Source: Pseudoalteromonas piratica (GTDB lineage: Bacteria; Pseudomonadota; Gammaproteobacteria; Enterobacterales; Alteromonadaceae). Taken from it: 64,000 nt of DNA. The notes under the pieces are model-generated. The model ran no database searches, had not been told where the DNA came from, and worked only from the letters and a program-made list of their open reading frames with translations. Below, one piece after another: positions 53,926 through 62,897 of the stretch. The stretch's first letter is position 1. Each line of letters starts with the position of its first letter. The stretch spans positions 1,550,001 to 1,614,000 of the forward strand of contig NZ_CP009889.1 in the NCBI RefSeq assembly GCF_000788395.1, given 5' to 3'. Position numbers and translations under genes: made by a program.

Positions 53926-54414
53926 ATGCAAAAATTACTAATTAGCAGCTGCTTGATGGGTAAGCCTGTGCGTTACAACGCAACTTCGGTATCGTTTGAT
54001 TTATCAAAACTAAAAAGCCATTTCACGCTTGTGCCATTTTGCCCCGAGGTAAGCGCAGGTTTACCCACGCCAAGACCTCCCGCCGAAATCACACATTCAA
54101 ACATAACACATGCGATTATTGTGAAACAAAATGATGGCCTTGATGTAACAAACGCATTTGAACAAGGCGCAAAACTCGCTTTAGCACATTGCCAAACACA
54201 TCATATTAAATTCGCATTATTAACCGAATTTAGCCCCAGCTGCGGCAGCACTCAAATCTATGACGGCACATTTAAAGGCATTAAACAGCGCGGCCAAGGG
54301 ATCACAGCAAAGTTATTAAGCAAACATGGCGTTAAAGTATTTAATCAATTCCAAGTTAATGATTTAATTGAGCTAGCTAAAAAGGACAAGGACCATTTCA
54401 GTGCTCACTATTGA
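53926..54414 (+). CDS. DUF523 family protein
   Basis: 162 residues. KLLISSCLMGKPVRYNATS, LVPFCPEVSAGLPTPRPPAEI and FSPSCGSTQIYDGTFKG are the DUF523 signature, with three conserved cysteines that could bind metal or act in catalysis. Function unknown. Overlaps the next gene start by 14 bases. Confidence 0.92.
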   Translation: MQKLLISSCLMGKPVRYNATSVSFDLSKLKSHFTLVPFCPEVSAGLPTPRPPAEITHSNITHAIIVKQNDGLDVTNAFEQGAKLALAHCQTHHIKFALLTEFSPSCGSTQIYDGTFKGIKQRGQGITAKLLSKHGVKVFNQFQVNDLIELAKKDKDHFSAHY

Positions 54415-54922
54415 TTACAGCGTTGCCAAACCAGAAAACGCAATGGATATTGCAGCCCTTCATACCAAAAGCTGGCAAAGTACTTACCATACAATGCTAA
54501 AAGCGGAGTATTTAAGTGAAATAGCACCGAGCGAAAGGCTTGCAGTGTGGCAATCGCGTTTTAGTCACGATAACGACAAACAACATGTGATTATTGCAAA
54601 CCATCACAGCAAACTTGTCGGCTTTATTTGTGTTTACGCAGATCATAGCGAGGAGCATGGCAGTCTTCTTGATAACCTACATGTCGATAGCAACTACCAT
54701 GGCAACGGCATAGCCAAACAATTAATTACCTTGGCAATGACATGGCTAAAAGAAAACGCTAAGTACCCAAGTGTTCACCTTGAAGTGTTATCTGGCAATC
54801 AGCACGCCATTAAGGTTTATGAAAAGCTCGGCGCGAAACGCATAAAAGAAGGTGTATGGCACGCACCTTGTGGCTCGCTGGTTGATGAGTATGTTTATTT
54901 ATGGCCAAAAATTCCGTTATAA
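54401..54922 (+). CDS. GNAT family N-acetyltransferase
   Basis: 173 residues from GTG at 54401 (VLTIDYSVAKPENAMDIAALHTKSWQSTY). The start is supported by AAGGACAAGGACC upstream. DNLHVDSNYHGNGIAKQLITLAMTW is the acetyl-CoA loop and YEKLGAKRIKEGVW closes the fold. It overlaps the DUF523 gene by 14 bases, so the two are coupled. Confidence 0.9.
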   Translation: MLTIDYSVAKPENAMDIAALHTKSWQSTYHTMLKAEYLSEIAPSERLAVWQSRFSHDNDKQHVIIANHHSKLVGFICVYADHSEEHGSLLDNLHVDSNYHGNGIAKQLITLAMTWLKENAKYPSVHLEVLSGNQHAIKVYEKLGAKRIKEGVWHAPCGSLVDEYVYLWPKIPL

Positions 54923-55053
54923 GTAACCAAACACTTACACTATAGAACTTGTTCAGTAGCCTGTCGTAAAACTGTCAGGGGGTTGTCAGATAGATGTCGT
55001 AATAACGTCTAGTATTTGTCGCTGTAATCTGTACACTCATTTTCTATGCTCAG

Positions 55054-55077
55054 CCTTATCAATAGCACCTGATAAGG
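55054..55077 (+). promoter_or_regulatory. Hairpin covering the ribosome site of the XRE gene
   Basis: CCTTATCA, eight-base loop, TGATAAGG: a perfect 8-bp stem whose 3' arm includes the AAGGA ribosome site ten bases before the ATG. Pairing would block translation. Confidence 0.5.
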
Positions 55078-55086
55078 AACAACCCA

Positions 55087-55572
55087 ATGAGTCTATTTGT
55101 GAAACTTGATAATAAGAAAATACAACAACTACGCTTGCAACATTGCTGGAGCCAAGAAGAGCTTGCAGTGACAGCAGGTTTAAGTATTCGCACCATTCAG
55201 CGTGTTGAAAAAAATGGCAATGCCTCGCTTGAAACAAGCAAAGCGCTTGCAGCTGTGTTTGAACTCACACCGGCACAATTGCAGCAACAATCCACCATTG
55301 AACATGTTGCCTTTCACTTTTTAGTTAAATATGGCTGGATAGCCGCATTTGCTATTTCGAGCATTCTATTTGGTTTATGGATTGTCGATATTCTGATCCC
55401 AACGCTAAAAGGCGCTAATTTTGACGCACAATACGAATTACATGGTAATTTCCGCTATTTGGATTTTGGTGGCATTAGCTTTGTGATAGGGTTTGTCTGG
55501 TTGAGCATTAATGTGTTTGTGGATTTTCAAACACGTAAAAAACAACTTTCCAGCTCAACCTCTTCTATTTAA
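55087..55572 (+). CDS. XRE-type regulator with two membrane helices
   Basis: 161 residues. Helix-turn-helix at about 8-70 (KIQQLRLQHCWSQEELAVTAGLSIRTIQRVEKNGNASLETSKALAAVFEL), then membrane helices at about 82-105 and 125-148. A membrane-tethered DNA-binding protein. The ribosome site AAGGAA is inside the hairpin at 55054. The next gene starts nine bases later. Confidence 0.87.
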   Translation: MSLFVKLDNKKIQQLRLQHCWSQEELAVTAGLSIRTIQRVEKNGNASLETSKALAAVFELTPAQLQQQSTIEHVAFHFLVKYGWIAAFAISSILFGLWIVDILIPTLKGANFDAQYELHGNFRYLDFGGISFVIGFVWLSINVFVDFQTRKKQLSSSTSSI

Positions 55573-55580
55573 GGATAAAT

Positions 55581-55991
55581 ATGTATTCAGCAAGCTGCCT
55601 TTGTGGCGAAGTTCATATGACCATAAACGGTGCAATTAGCGATATTATTCATTGCCACTGCTCGCTTTGCCGCAAATCAAGCGGCACCGCCTTTGCCACA
55701 AATGGTTTTATCACAACAAAGTCGCTTAGCATCACTAAGGGGCAAAGCTTTATAAATGCCTTTGAAGTAAAACCAGGCAGAAAACGTCATTTTTGCAAAC
55801 AATGTGCGTCTCCACTTTATAGCTCAAACGCGGATGACCCAACTCGTTTACGCCTTCGTCTTGGCGTGCTAAATAGCGATATCACTGAACGACCAATGTC
55901 ACATAATTTTGTCGATTCAAAGGCTAATTGGGATAGCTTAAATGAAGATCTCCCGCATTACTCTGAATTTGAACCGAGTCGTGCAAAGTAA
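55581..55991 (+). CDS. GFA family (glutathione-dependent formaldehyde-activating-like) protein
   Basis: 136 residues. CLCGEVHMTINGAISDIIHCHCSLCRKSSGTAFATNGF and HFCKQCASPLYS give the CxCG/CHC/CxxC zinc ligands of the GFA (Mss4-like) fold. Family members may activate formaldehyde with glutathione, but function is mostly unproven. It follows the XRE gene closely and precedes an SDR gene by 15 bases, so all three may be cotranscribed. Confidence 0.92.
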   Translation: MYSASCLCGEVHMTINGAISDIIHCHCSLCRKSSGTAFATNGFITTKSLSITKGQSFINAFEVKPGRKRHFCKQCASPLYSSNADDPTRLRLRLGVLNSDITERPMSHNFVDSKANWDSLNEDLPHYSEFEPSRAK

Positions 55992-56005
55992 CTGGGAGCC
56001 ACTAA

Positions 56006-56737
56006 ATGAGCAAAGTTGTTTTAATTACAGGCGCGTCGCGTGGTATTGGCGCCGCCACCGCCAAGTTACTCGCACAACGTGGTTATAATGTTGCTATCAA
56101 CTATGTTAAAAACGCCGATGCCGCAACAGATGTTGCCAATGAGATAAAACAAAACGGCGGAATGTGTGACACATTTTGTGCAGATGTAACTAATGAGTGT
56201 GACGTAATTCAATTGTTTAACGATGTTGAATCTCGCCTTGGGCCAGTTACTCACTTAGTAAATAACGCAGGTATTCTTTTTAAACAAAGTACACTTTCAG
56301 ACATTTCCCTCGAGCGCTTTTTAAATACCGTTAACGGAAACCTTACCAGCACGTTTTTATGTGCCAAAGAATTCATAAAACGTTGCCCAAGTGATGGCGC
56401 AATGGTCAATGTCTCGTCGGGCGCAGCGCTGTCGGGTGCACCCTTTGAATATGTCGATTACGCAGCAGCAAAAGGCGCGGTCGATTCACTCACACGAGGC
56501 CTTGCGTTAGAAGTCGCCGAGCGCGGTATTCGGGTAAACGCTGTGCGTCCTGGGCTAATTTATACTGATATTCATCGTGACGGTGGTGAGCCAGAGCGTG
56601 TTGACCGACTTAAAGAAAAAATTCCACTTAAGCGTGGCGGGCAACCTATTGAAGTGGCAAATAGCATCGCTTATTTATTATCAGACGACGCCTCGTTTAT
56701 TACGGGTAAAATCCTTGATGTAACTGGCGGGATTTAA
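56006..56737 (+). CDS. Short-chain dehydrogenase/reductase (SDR)
   Basis: 243 residues. NAD(P) motif VLITGASRGIGAATAKLLAQ, LVNNAGILF, catalytic Ser in NVSSGAALSGAPF and YAAAKGAVDS (YxxxK), followed by GLALEVAERGIRVNAVRPGLIYT. It is of the FabG/glucose-dehydrogenase type. Asn48 (INYVKN) instead of Asp suggests NADP(H) preference. GGAG precedes the ATG. Substrate unknown. Confidence 0.93.
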   Translation: MSKVVLITGASRGIGAATAKLLAQRGYNVAINYVKNADAATDVANEIKQNGGMCDTFCADVTNECDVIQLFNDVESRLGPVTHLVNNAGILFKQSTLSDISLERFLNTVNGNLTSTFLCAKEFIKRCPSDGAMVNVSSGAALSGAPFEYVDYAAAKGAVDSLTRGLALEVAERGIRVNAVRPGLIYTDIHRDGGEPERVDRLKEKIPLKRGGQPIEVANSIAYLLSDDASFITGKILDVTGGI

Positions 56738-56797
56738 ACTTAAGCTCGATAAATTAACGCTTAACAAATAAATTTAAGGGACAAATAAAAACTAAAA

Positions 56798-57178
56798 ATG
56801 GCATTTCTTTTATACATTGCAGCAATGGCTTTACTGGTGTTGGCCATCGCGCATTCTTATTTAGGTGAGCGCTATATTTTAATCAGGGTGTTTAAGCGCG
56901 ATAATTTACCAAAATTGTTTGGCAATGATGACTTTACCAAACGCACATTGCGTTTTGCATGGCATTTAACGTCAATTGCTTGGCTTGGCCTTGCTGGTAT
57001 TTTAGTGGTGTTAGCCCAGCCAACAATTGAGCCAAAACCGATTTTACTCATTATTTCAGCCACATTTTTTATTCACTTTATAGCGGCTTTATTTGGTTCT
57101 AAGGGTAAACACCTTTCGTGGATTTTATTTGCTTTGATCACGCTTTGCACAGCGCTTACTGCCATTCAATATTTTTGA
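56798..57178 (+). CDS. Four-helix membrane protein of unknown function
   Basis: 126 residues with four hydrophobic stretches (about 2-20, 54-75, 80-98, 105-125). An AAGGGA ribosome site lies 17 bases upstream. LRFAWHLTSIAWLGLAGILVV has a conserved-looking Trp/His pattern, but I do not recognise the family. Last gene before a 330-base spacer. Confidence 0.7.
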   Translation: MAFLLYIAAMALLVLAIAHSYLGERYILIRVFKRDNLPKLFGNDDFTKRTLRFAWHLTSIAWLGLAGILVVLAQPTIEPKPILLIISATFFIHFIAALFGSKGKHLSWILFALITLCTALTAIQYF

Positions 57179-57508
57179 GCTCACTTTTCTAACTCACTGT
57201 TTTAAAACCCTCGCACACTTTAAGAGAAAATAATAAGCAATTTATTGCATGGCCCCATGGCCTATGAAATAGATGAGTAATAGCAGCCATACTTTTTCGA
57301 ATCCCATTGCCAAAATTTAATTCGACATCGAATTAAAAAACCATAATAGCCGCCTAAGAATATATTTAAAAAAAACTTAAAAAATATATTTACTAATAAA
57401 AAACAGTAGCTTAAACAACCAAAACAGTATGATTAAGATTTGCACACTTGAACTTAGAACTCAAATCATTAGAATTGTAATTGATTTTAACTGAATGAGG
57501 TAAATATT
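57179..57508. other. Spacer with a 22-bp palindrome
   Basis: AT-rich, no credible gene. TTTAATTCGA, CA, TCGAATTAAA form a near-perfect palindrome at 57316-57337, 172 bases before the next start, a possible operator for the putP operon. A GGCCCCATGGCC-type symmetric stretch lies near 57250. Confidence 0.55.
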
Positions 57509-57661
57509 ATGCGTACTAAAAGGGATCTATTTGGTTACCTATCTTTTAAAGTAATTGCTGCGCTAAGTTACTTATTAGCATTGGGTTCTATAGCTAAAAA
57601 GCGTGTTTTTACGGACTCTAAAAAACACTATTCACACCAACACAGCAAATCACATAATTAA
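57509..57661 (+). CDS. Small membrane protein, 50 residues
   Basis: MRTKRDLFGYLSFKVIAALSYLL... ends in a basic, His-rich tail (KKHYSHQHSKSHN). One membrane helix at about 13-28. GAGG lies seven bases before the ATG. It is 16 bases upstream of the PutP gene, which has no ribosome site of its own, so translation coupling is plausible. Not recognised. Confidence 0.6.
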   Translation: MRTKRDLFGYLSFKVIAALSYLLALGSIAKKRVFTDSKKHYSHQHSKSHN

Positions 57662-57677
57662 TTAGTACTAAAACAAA

Positions 57678-59156
57678 ATGTTCGATTACGCTACTTTTTC
57701 TATTTTATTATATTTCGCCCTGTTAATTTTTATTGGCGTATACGCCATGAAAAAATCCACCTCAGATAATGGCGAGTACCTACTCGGTGGGCGTAATGTT
57801 AGCGCCAAAGTGACCGCGCTTTCTGCGGGTGCCTCTGATATGAGTGGTTGGATGCTAATGGGGCTGCCAGGGGCTGCCTATGTCAGTGGATTAGGCAGTA
57901 TTTGGCTTGCAGTAGGGCTTGTGATTGGTGCATATGTTAATTACCATATTGTGGCGCCAAAATTACGTGTATTTACTGAACTTGCAGATAATGCATTAAC
58001 TATTCCCGAGTTCTTTTCAAAGCGTTTTGCCCTTGAAAAAGGCAACGTAAGGCTGATCTCATCCATCGTGATTATTGTGTTTTTCACAGTTTATACCGCA
58101 TCAGGCCTTGTTGCTGGCGGTAAATTGTTTGAATCAGCCTTTAATATCGATTACACCATCGGCATTGTCGCAACAGTAAGCATTGTGGTGCTTTACACTG
58201 TATTGGGTGGTTTTTTAGCCGTTAGCCTAAGTGACTTTATCCAAGGCGTAATTATGCTAATCGCATTAATTGCTGTGCCAATGGTGACCTTTAGCCATTT
58301 CGATGCCGATGCAGCGAGCAATTTTAGTCAATCGTTGTCGTTTGATTTTGGCAAGACTGAGCTTATCGCCGCCATCAGCCTTATGACTTGGGGGCTTGGC
58401 TACTTTGGTCAGCCGCATATTATTGTGCGTTTTATGGCAATTGATAGTCACGAAAACCTTGCCAAAGCACGTAAAATTGGCGTTTCGTGGATGACCCTTT
58501 CAATTATCGGCGCGTTAGTAACTGGCCTTGTTGGTGCGAGTTTTATTGCTAACAGCAAACAGTCGGTATCGGACCCTGAAACTATTTTTATCTTCTTATC
58601 GCAATTTTTATTCCACCCGTTTGTTGCTGGTTGGTTATTAGCGGCCATTCTTGCCGCTATTATGAGCACCATTTCGTCACAATTATTAGTGTCGTCGAGC
58701 TCGCTGGTTGAAGATATTTATAAAAGCTATTCCAAACGACAACCAAGCAGCCAAGAACTATTAACCATCAGCCGTATTTGTGTATTGGTTGTTGCTGTAG
58801 TGGCATCGCTGATTGCGCTCGATAGTAACAGCAGCGTGCTTAACTTAGTGTCGAACGCTTGGGCTGGCTTTGGTGCCGCATTTGGCCCACTGGTGATCTT
58901 TAGCCTGTGGTGGAAAAAGCTCACTCACAGCGGCGCTGTGGCTGGCGTGGTTGTTGGGTCGCTTACGGTGTTGCTTTGGGCGTATGTGCCGCTACTTGAA
59001 AACGGCGAAACCTTAAGTGTTTATTTTTACGAATTACTGCCAGGTTTTGTAGCAAGTTCAATCGCCATTGTCTTGGTTAGCTTAAACACCCAACAACCTG
59101 ATCAACAAGCGATGAAATGGTTTAACGCAACACATAACAAGCTTCAAGAGGCTTAA
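57678..59156 (+). CDS. putP: Sodium/proline symporter
   Basis: 492 residues, SSS-family 13-helix transporter. ALLIFIGVYAMKKSTSDNGEYLLGGRNVSAKVTALSAGASDMSGWMLMGLPGAAYVSG and MSTISSQLLVSSSSLVEDIYK match PutP, including the Na-binding Ser/Thr helix. It should import proline with sodium. Followed three bases after its stop by proB, an unexpected pairing since PutP usually sits with PutA. Confidence 0.95.
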   Translation: MFDYATFSILLYFALLIFIGVYAMKKSTSDNGEYLLGGRNVSAKVTALSAGASDMSGWMLMGLPGAAYVSGLGSIWLAVGLVIGAYVNYHIVAPKLRVFTELADNALTIPEFFSKRFALEKGNVRLISSIVIIVFFTVYTASGLVAGGKLFESAFNIDYTIGIVATVSIVVLYTVLGGFLAVSLSDFIQGVIMLIALIAVPMVTFSHFDADAASNFSQSLSFDFGKTELIAAISLMTWGLGYFGQPHIIVRFMAIDSHENLAKARKIGVSWMTLSIIGALVTGLVGASFIANSKQSVSDPETIFIFLSQFLFHPFVAGWLLAAILAAIMSTISSQLLVSSSSLVEDIYKSYSKRQPSSQELLTISRICVLVVAVVASLIALDSNSSVLNLVSNAWAGFGAAFGPLVIFSLWWKKLTHSGAVAGVVVGSLTVLLWAYVPLLENGETLSVYFYELLPGFVASSIAIVLVSLNTQQPDQQAMKWFNATHNKLQEA

Positions 59157-59159
59157 TTT

Positions 59160-60269
59160 ATGCAAAACACACTTAAAAATATCGGCTGGCAACGGATTGT
59201 TATCAAAGTAGGCAGTGCGCTCATTGCCCCCCATCGCGATGGATGCAGCAGCCAATATTTATTAAGTATCGCTAACTTTATTGTGCGCTGTCGCGCTGCT
59301 GGTATTCAGGTAGTACTTGTATCTTCAGGCTCAGTGGCCGCAGGCGCGCATTTGTTTAATAACGTCGACAGCTCATCGATGACTGTTAAAAAAGCCATGG
59401 CGGCGGCAGGTCAGTCTGAAATGATGGCAACGTGGGATAGGTTATTTGATTTTAATACCGCCCAAGTCCTGTTAACCCATGCAGACTTGTGTGTTCGCGA
59501 TCGCTTTGAAAGTGTGCGCGATACATTAACTGCACTGTTAAATAACGATATTTTACCTATCGTAAACGAAAACGATACCGTCACAACCGACAAACTAAAA
59601 GTGGGCGATAACGATAATTTATCGGCCATGGTTGCCAGTGCCGCCTATGCTGATGCACTGATTATCTGTTCGGATATTAATGGGCTTTATACTGCGAATC
59701 CGCATGTAGATAAAAGCGCGACACTTATTCGCGATGTCGCGCGAATTGATGCAAATATTTATTCAATGGCAGGCGGCGCCACCAGCGATGTGGGTACGGG
59801 CGGCATGAAAACCAAGGTGCAAGCTGCAGAAAAAGCAGTATCCCATGGCATTAATACCTACATTGTAAATGGATTTAGCGAATCGACGTTCAATGAGTTA
59901 TTACAAGGCAATAATCCTGGTACCTTGTTCCATGCCATTGATAACCCAATGCAAGACCAAACTCATTGGATGAAACACACCACCAAAGCACAAGGTGAGT
60001 TAGTGGTTGATGATGACTTCGCGATGCAAAAACAAAGCGACAATTTGCTTGCGCCGCAAGACTTAGTGAATGTGATTGGTGATTTTTCAGCAGGCGAAGT
60101 AGTGCTATTAAGAAAAGAAAACGGCGATAAACTTGCCAAAGTTAAAAGTAACTACAGCAGTTGCCTACTTAACTTTGTTGCCGAGCAAGATAACGATGAT
60201 TTATCAGAAAAGCTCCATGATGCGTCAGCGCCAATCTTATCCAATCAGTTTGTGCCGTTAGGCAGTTAA
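59160..60269 (+). CDS. proB: Glutamate 5-kinase
   Basis: 369 residues. Amino-acid-kinase fold with IVIKVGSALIAP, VVLVSSGSVAAGAHLF, LPIVNENDTVTTDKLKVGDNDNLSAMVA and GGATSDVGTGGMKTKVQAAEKA; a PUA domain fills residues about 280-365. First enzyme of proline synthesis (glutamate to glutamyl-5-phosphate). A proA partner is absent here; this may be a second, divergent copy. GAGG nine bases before the ATG; it begins three bases after putP. Cotranscription with proline import is probable. Confidence 0.93.
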   Translation: MQNTLKNIGWQRIVIKVGSALIAPHRDGCSSQYLLSIANFIVRCRAAGIQVVLVSSGSVAAGAHLFNNVDSSSMTVKKAMAAAGQSEMMATWDRLFDFNTAQVLLTHADLCVRDRFESVRDTLTALLNNDILPIVNENDTVTTDKLKVGDNDNLSAMVASAAYADALIICSDINGLYTANPHVDKSATLIRDVARIDANIYSMAGGATSDVGTGGMKTKVQAAEKAVSHGINTYIVNGFSESTFNELLQGNNPGTLFHAIDNPMQDQTHWMKHTTKAQGELVVDDDFAMQKQSDNLLAPQDLVNVIGDFSAGEVVLLRKENGDKLAKVKSNYSSCLLNFVAEQDNDDLSEKLHDASAPILSNQFVPLGS

Positions 60270-60313
60270 CGCGTGTAATTGTTATACCCTATCCAATGCA
60301 ATTACTCCCCTAC

Positions 60314-60345
60314 AAAAGGGTTAGCAATCAGTTAACCCTTTTTAC
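60314..60345. terminator. Intrinsic terminator, both strands
   Basis: AAAAGGGTTA, nine-base loop, TAACCCTTTT, followed by T on the plus strand; an A run on the other side suits the convergent gene. Confidence 0.85.
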
Positions 60346-60354
60346 ATTAAGCGT

Positions 60355-61059
60355 TTATTGTTTATCACCTTGGTGAAAAGGCGTTTTTGCAATAAATTGC
60401 GCTACTTGCGCATAGAAAGTGTCGTTGTAAGATGCGTTACTTATGGCAAAGTGCACATTACGCGGGACTTGCTCTGGTAATAAGTCCATCACAATGTGCT
60501 GTTTTACCTCTGGCGCTAAACTGACCGAATCAAACGCTGCCTTGTTGGACAAAAGCAACCTCAAACGCTCTTTTTCGAGCAAAATAAACGCCCGCTCAAC
60601 ATCGTTGTAATAATACACCCGCTTTCCTTTTAACCACTGCTTTTCATAAGTGCTAAGCACTTCGCCTCGCAGCACACCGACAGTTAAAGATGGCTTATCA
60701 TCATCTGAAAGTGGATTTTCAATTGCCCCGCGTTTATAAAATAACACGCGTTTTTGGCTAGTACCGTAAGCAATAAAACGCGCATGTTGTTGCCGCTTTG
60801 GGTTTGCTATAAGCCCCGGCAATATATCAATTTCACCTTTTTCTAATAACAAAAGGCAACGGCTAAACGGCGCTTTATTTATTATCACGAGTTCGCGCTC
60901 GAGGTAGTGGCTGAGTTTTTCTAAGTAGTGGTAGTGACTGTTCGGTGCAGAGCTCAACTCTGAATGGGTAATATCAAGGCAAGTGGTAAGCGTTGCTGGC
61001 GCCGCATTTGCCAAAAATGAGACGGTTGCAAGTAGAACAAAAAGACAAGAAGACATCAT
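60355..61059 (-). CDS. Periplasmic solute-binding protein (family 3-like), orphan
   Basis: 234 residues from ATG at 61059, signal peptide MMSSCLFVLLATVSFLANAA. LEKGEIDILPGLIANPKRQQHARFIAYG and LRLLLSNKAAFDSV fit the amino-acid-binding-protein fold. No transporter is nearby. A possible TTG start at 61068 gives MLTMMS. No obvious ribosome site. It may deliver ligands to a sensor instead. Confidence 0.78.
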   Translation of the reverse strand: MMSSCLFVLLATVSFLANAAPATLTTCLDITHSELSSAPNSHYHYLEKLSHYLERELVIINKAPFSRCLLLLEKGEIDILPGLIANPKRQQHARFIAYGTSQKRVLFYKRGAIENPLSDDDKPSLTVGVLRGEVLSTYEKQWLKGKRVYYYNDVERAFILLEKERLRLLLSNKAAFDSVSLAPEVKQHIVMDLLPEQVPRNVHFAISNASYNDTFYAQVAQFIAKTPFHQGDKQ

Positions 61060-61329
61060 GGTGAGCAATTAGATTAAACGCGCTGTCCCCCTAGTGTATT
61101 TAAAAGTGTAAGTGCAAGATCACGAAAAAAATTCATATAAATAATCAGCATAAAATTACGCATAAATACGCAGCACAAATCCAATTTTCAAATAGTTACA
61201 ATTAACTTTCGAAAAATTATTCCTACTTTATAAAAACTCGGTGTTAATTATTTGTAAATGCATTATTTACTTTTTTGCTCACTATGCTAAAAATGTATGC
61301 GAACACTTCACACTAACTAGGAGAATAAA

Positions 61330-61413
61330 ATGACATTACGTACTTTTGTTACGCCTAGTGAGCTACATGAATGTTCGTCTGACTATCACTTAAGTGAGTG
61401 GTTTGACGAATAA
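61330..61413 (+). CDS. 27-residue peptide upstream of the cyanophycinase-like gene
   Basis: MTLRTFVTPSELHECSSDYHLSEWFDE, acidic, with an AGGAGA ribosome site five bases before the ATG. It ends 84 bases before the cyanophycinase-like gene. It could be a leader peptide controlling that gene or a small functional peptide; too short to classify. No run of arginine codons, so it is not a classic arginine attenuator. Confidence 0.5.
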   Translation: MTLRTFVTPSELHECSSDYHLSEWFDE

Positions 61414-61418
61414 CCAAC

Positions 61419-61488
61419 CCTAACAATTTCAACAACACACTTACGTTTTGCGTTTTTTAGCGCAGACGCTTTATTGATTTTTGTTAGG
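61419..61488 (+). promoter_or_regulatory. Leader inverted repeat reaching the ribosome site
   Basis: CCTAACAA (61419-61426), five bases after the short-peptide stop, pairs with TTGTTAGG (61481-61488), whose GG belongs to the AGGAAA ribosome site of the next gene. A ribosome at the leader stop would cover the first arm. Regulation is inferred from this geometry. Confidence 0.5.
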
Positions 61489-61496
61489 AAATTCCT

Positions 61497-62882
61497 ATGA
61501 ATAATAAGAACTACTTCATTGTAGCATCACTACTATTGGGCTTTTCGCTCTCTCACACAGCTTACGCATGTACCTCTACCGAATCTGAACCAAACGACCT
61601 TGAAAGTCAGGCCAATGTAATCGATTGTGCTAATACAACCCTTGCAGGTAGCTCAAAACGCGGCGACATTGATTGGTTTAGTTTTAGCACCAGTGAAAAT
61701 GGCGAAATCAGCATTCGCTTAGATCATGATAGTCGCGACGATTTTGATTGGGCATTGTTTGGCGAAACAGGCAACGCAATTTTAACGGGTGAGACAAGTA
61801 ATGTACCTGAACTTGGCAGCATTACCGCAGCAGCGGGTAATTACTATGTAAAAGTAACACGTTACTCAGGACGCGGTTGGTACGACTTAACCGTTAATTA
61901 CCCAACCGAGCCAACACCACCTGCTGAAGATTGCGGTTACGGCTTTACTCCCGCGATACCAAGTGACTTAACTTATTGGCAAACAGGCAACGCTAATGAT
62001 GCGTGTGGCGCACTTACCAGCGGTCAAGGCGCAACCTTGCTGATGGGTGGCGGCACCGATGTTGATAGCGCATTTACAGGCCGTGTTTTACCACATATTG
62101 GCAACAATCAAGATGTGGTCATTTTAAGAACATCAGGCTCAGATGGCTACAATGACTATTTAAGCGGGTTACTGAATGCCGATTCGGTTAACACCCTATT
62201 AGTTGATTCGCGAACACTTGCGAACAGTGACTATGTTGCATGGACAATTAAAAGTGCCGAATTTGTCTTTATTGCCGGTGGCGATCAGGCTGATTACCTC
62301 AACCAATGGCACAATACGCAGCTGCAAGATGCACTTCAGCACGTTTATGATAAAGGCGGTGTTATTGGTGGCACATCAGCAGGTATGGCACTACTAGGTG
62401 GTTCGGTTTACGACCCTGATGGCATTCTTGGCGCTATCTCAGACGAAGTAGTGACTGACTTTTGCCATGACACCATCAATATTAGCCAAGGCATGTTTAG
62501 CAATAACTTGCTTGCCAATACCCTCACCGACACCCACTTTGCAGAGCGCGACCGTCTTGCCCGTTCAGTGGTGTTTTTAGGGCATTTAGCTGCTGGCAGC
62601 AATGTGATTGCGGCAGATGAAAACACCTCTTTATATGTTAAAAGTAATGGCGAAAGCTTAGTTGACGGCAGCGGTGCTGTGTATATTTTTAAAGAAACGG
62701 CAACCACCGAACGCCAACAACTAAGCTGTAACGCACCGGTTATTTACAACAACATTGAACGATTAAAGCTGATTGCCAATCAGCAAATTAATCTCAACAC
62801 AGGAAGCCATAATGGCGAAACCCTGAGTGTATCGATAGATGGCACCAGCAATCGTTATTATTCACCACTTAACCCTTATTAA
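61497..62882 (+). CDS. Secreted cyanophycinase-like serine peptidase (S51) with PPC domain
   Basis: 461 residues with a signal peptide (ending AYA). Residues about 28-140 form a PPC domain (STESEPNDLESQANVIDC, SGRGWYDLTVNYP); about 145-430 is the S51 domain, with VFIAGGDQADYL and the nucleophile in VIGGTSAGMALLGG. Cyanophycinase cleaves the Arg-Asp polymer cyanophycin to beta-Asp-Arg dipeptides. The secretion signal suggests feeding on cyanobacterial polymer. An ArgR-family gene follows 15 bases on, in keeping with arginine supply. Close homologues have unproven activity. Confidence 0.9.
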   Translation: MNNKNYFIVASLLLGFSLSHTAYACTSTESEPNDLESQANVIDCANTTLAGSSKRGDIDWFSFSTSENGEISIRLDHDSRDDFDWALFGETGNAILTGETSNVPELGSITAAAGNYYVKVTRYSGRGWYDLTVNYPTEPTPPAEDCGYGFTPAIPSDLTYWQTGNANDACGALTSGQGATLLMGGGTDVDSAFTGRVLPHIGNNQDVVILRTSGSDGYNDYLSGLLNADSVNTLLVDSRTLANSDYVAWTIKSAEFVFIAGGDQADYLNQWHNTQLQDALQHVYDKGGVIGGTSAGMALLGGSVYDPDGILGAISDEVVTDFCHDTINISQGMFSNNLLANTLTDTHFAERDRLARSVVFLGHLAAGSNVIAADENTSLYVKSNGESLVDGSGAVYIFKETATTERQQLSCNAPVIYNNIERLKLIANQQINLNTGSHNGETLSVSIDGTSNRYYSPLNPY

Positions 62883-62897
62883 GCAGGTGTATTGATT

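Noticed and set aside
48500..57180. Possible integron cassette array, given the run of small single-function genes
   Set aside because: Spacers are mostly 4-80 bases, many genes overlap, and no attC-type imperfect palindromes with the RYYYAAC/GTTRRRY ends were found.
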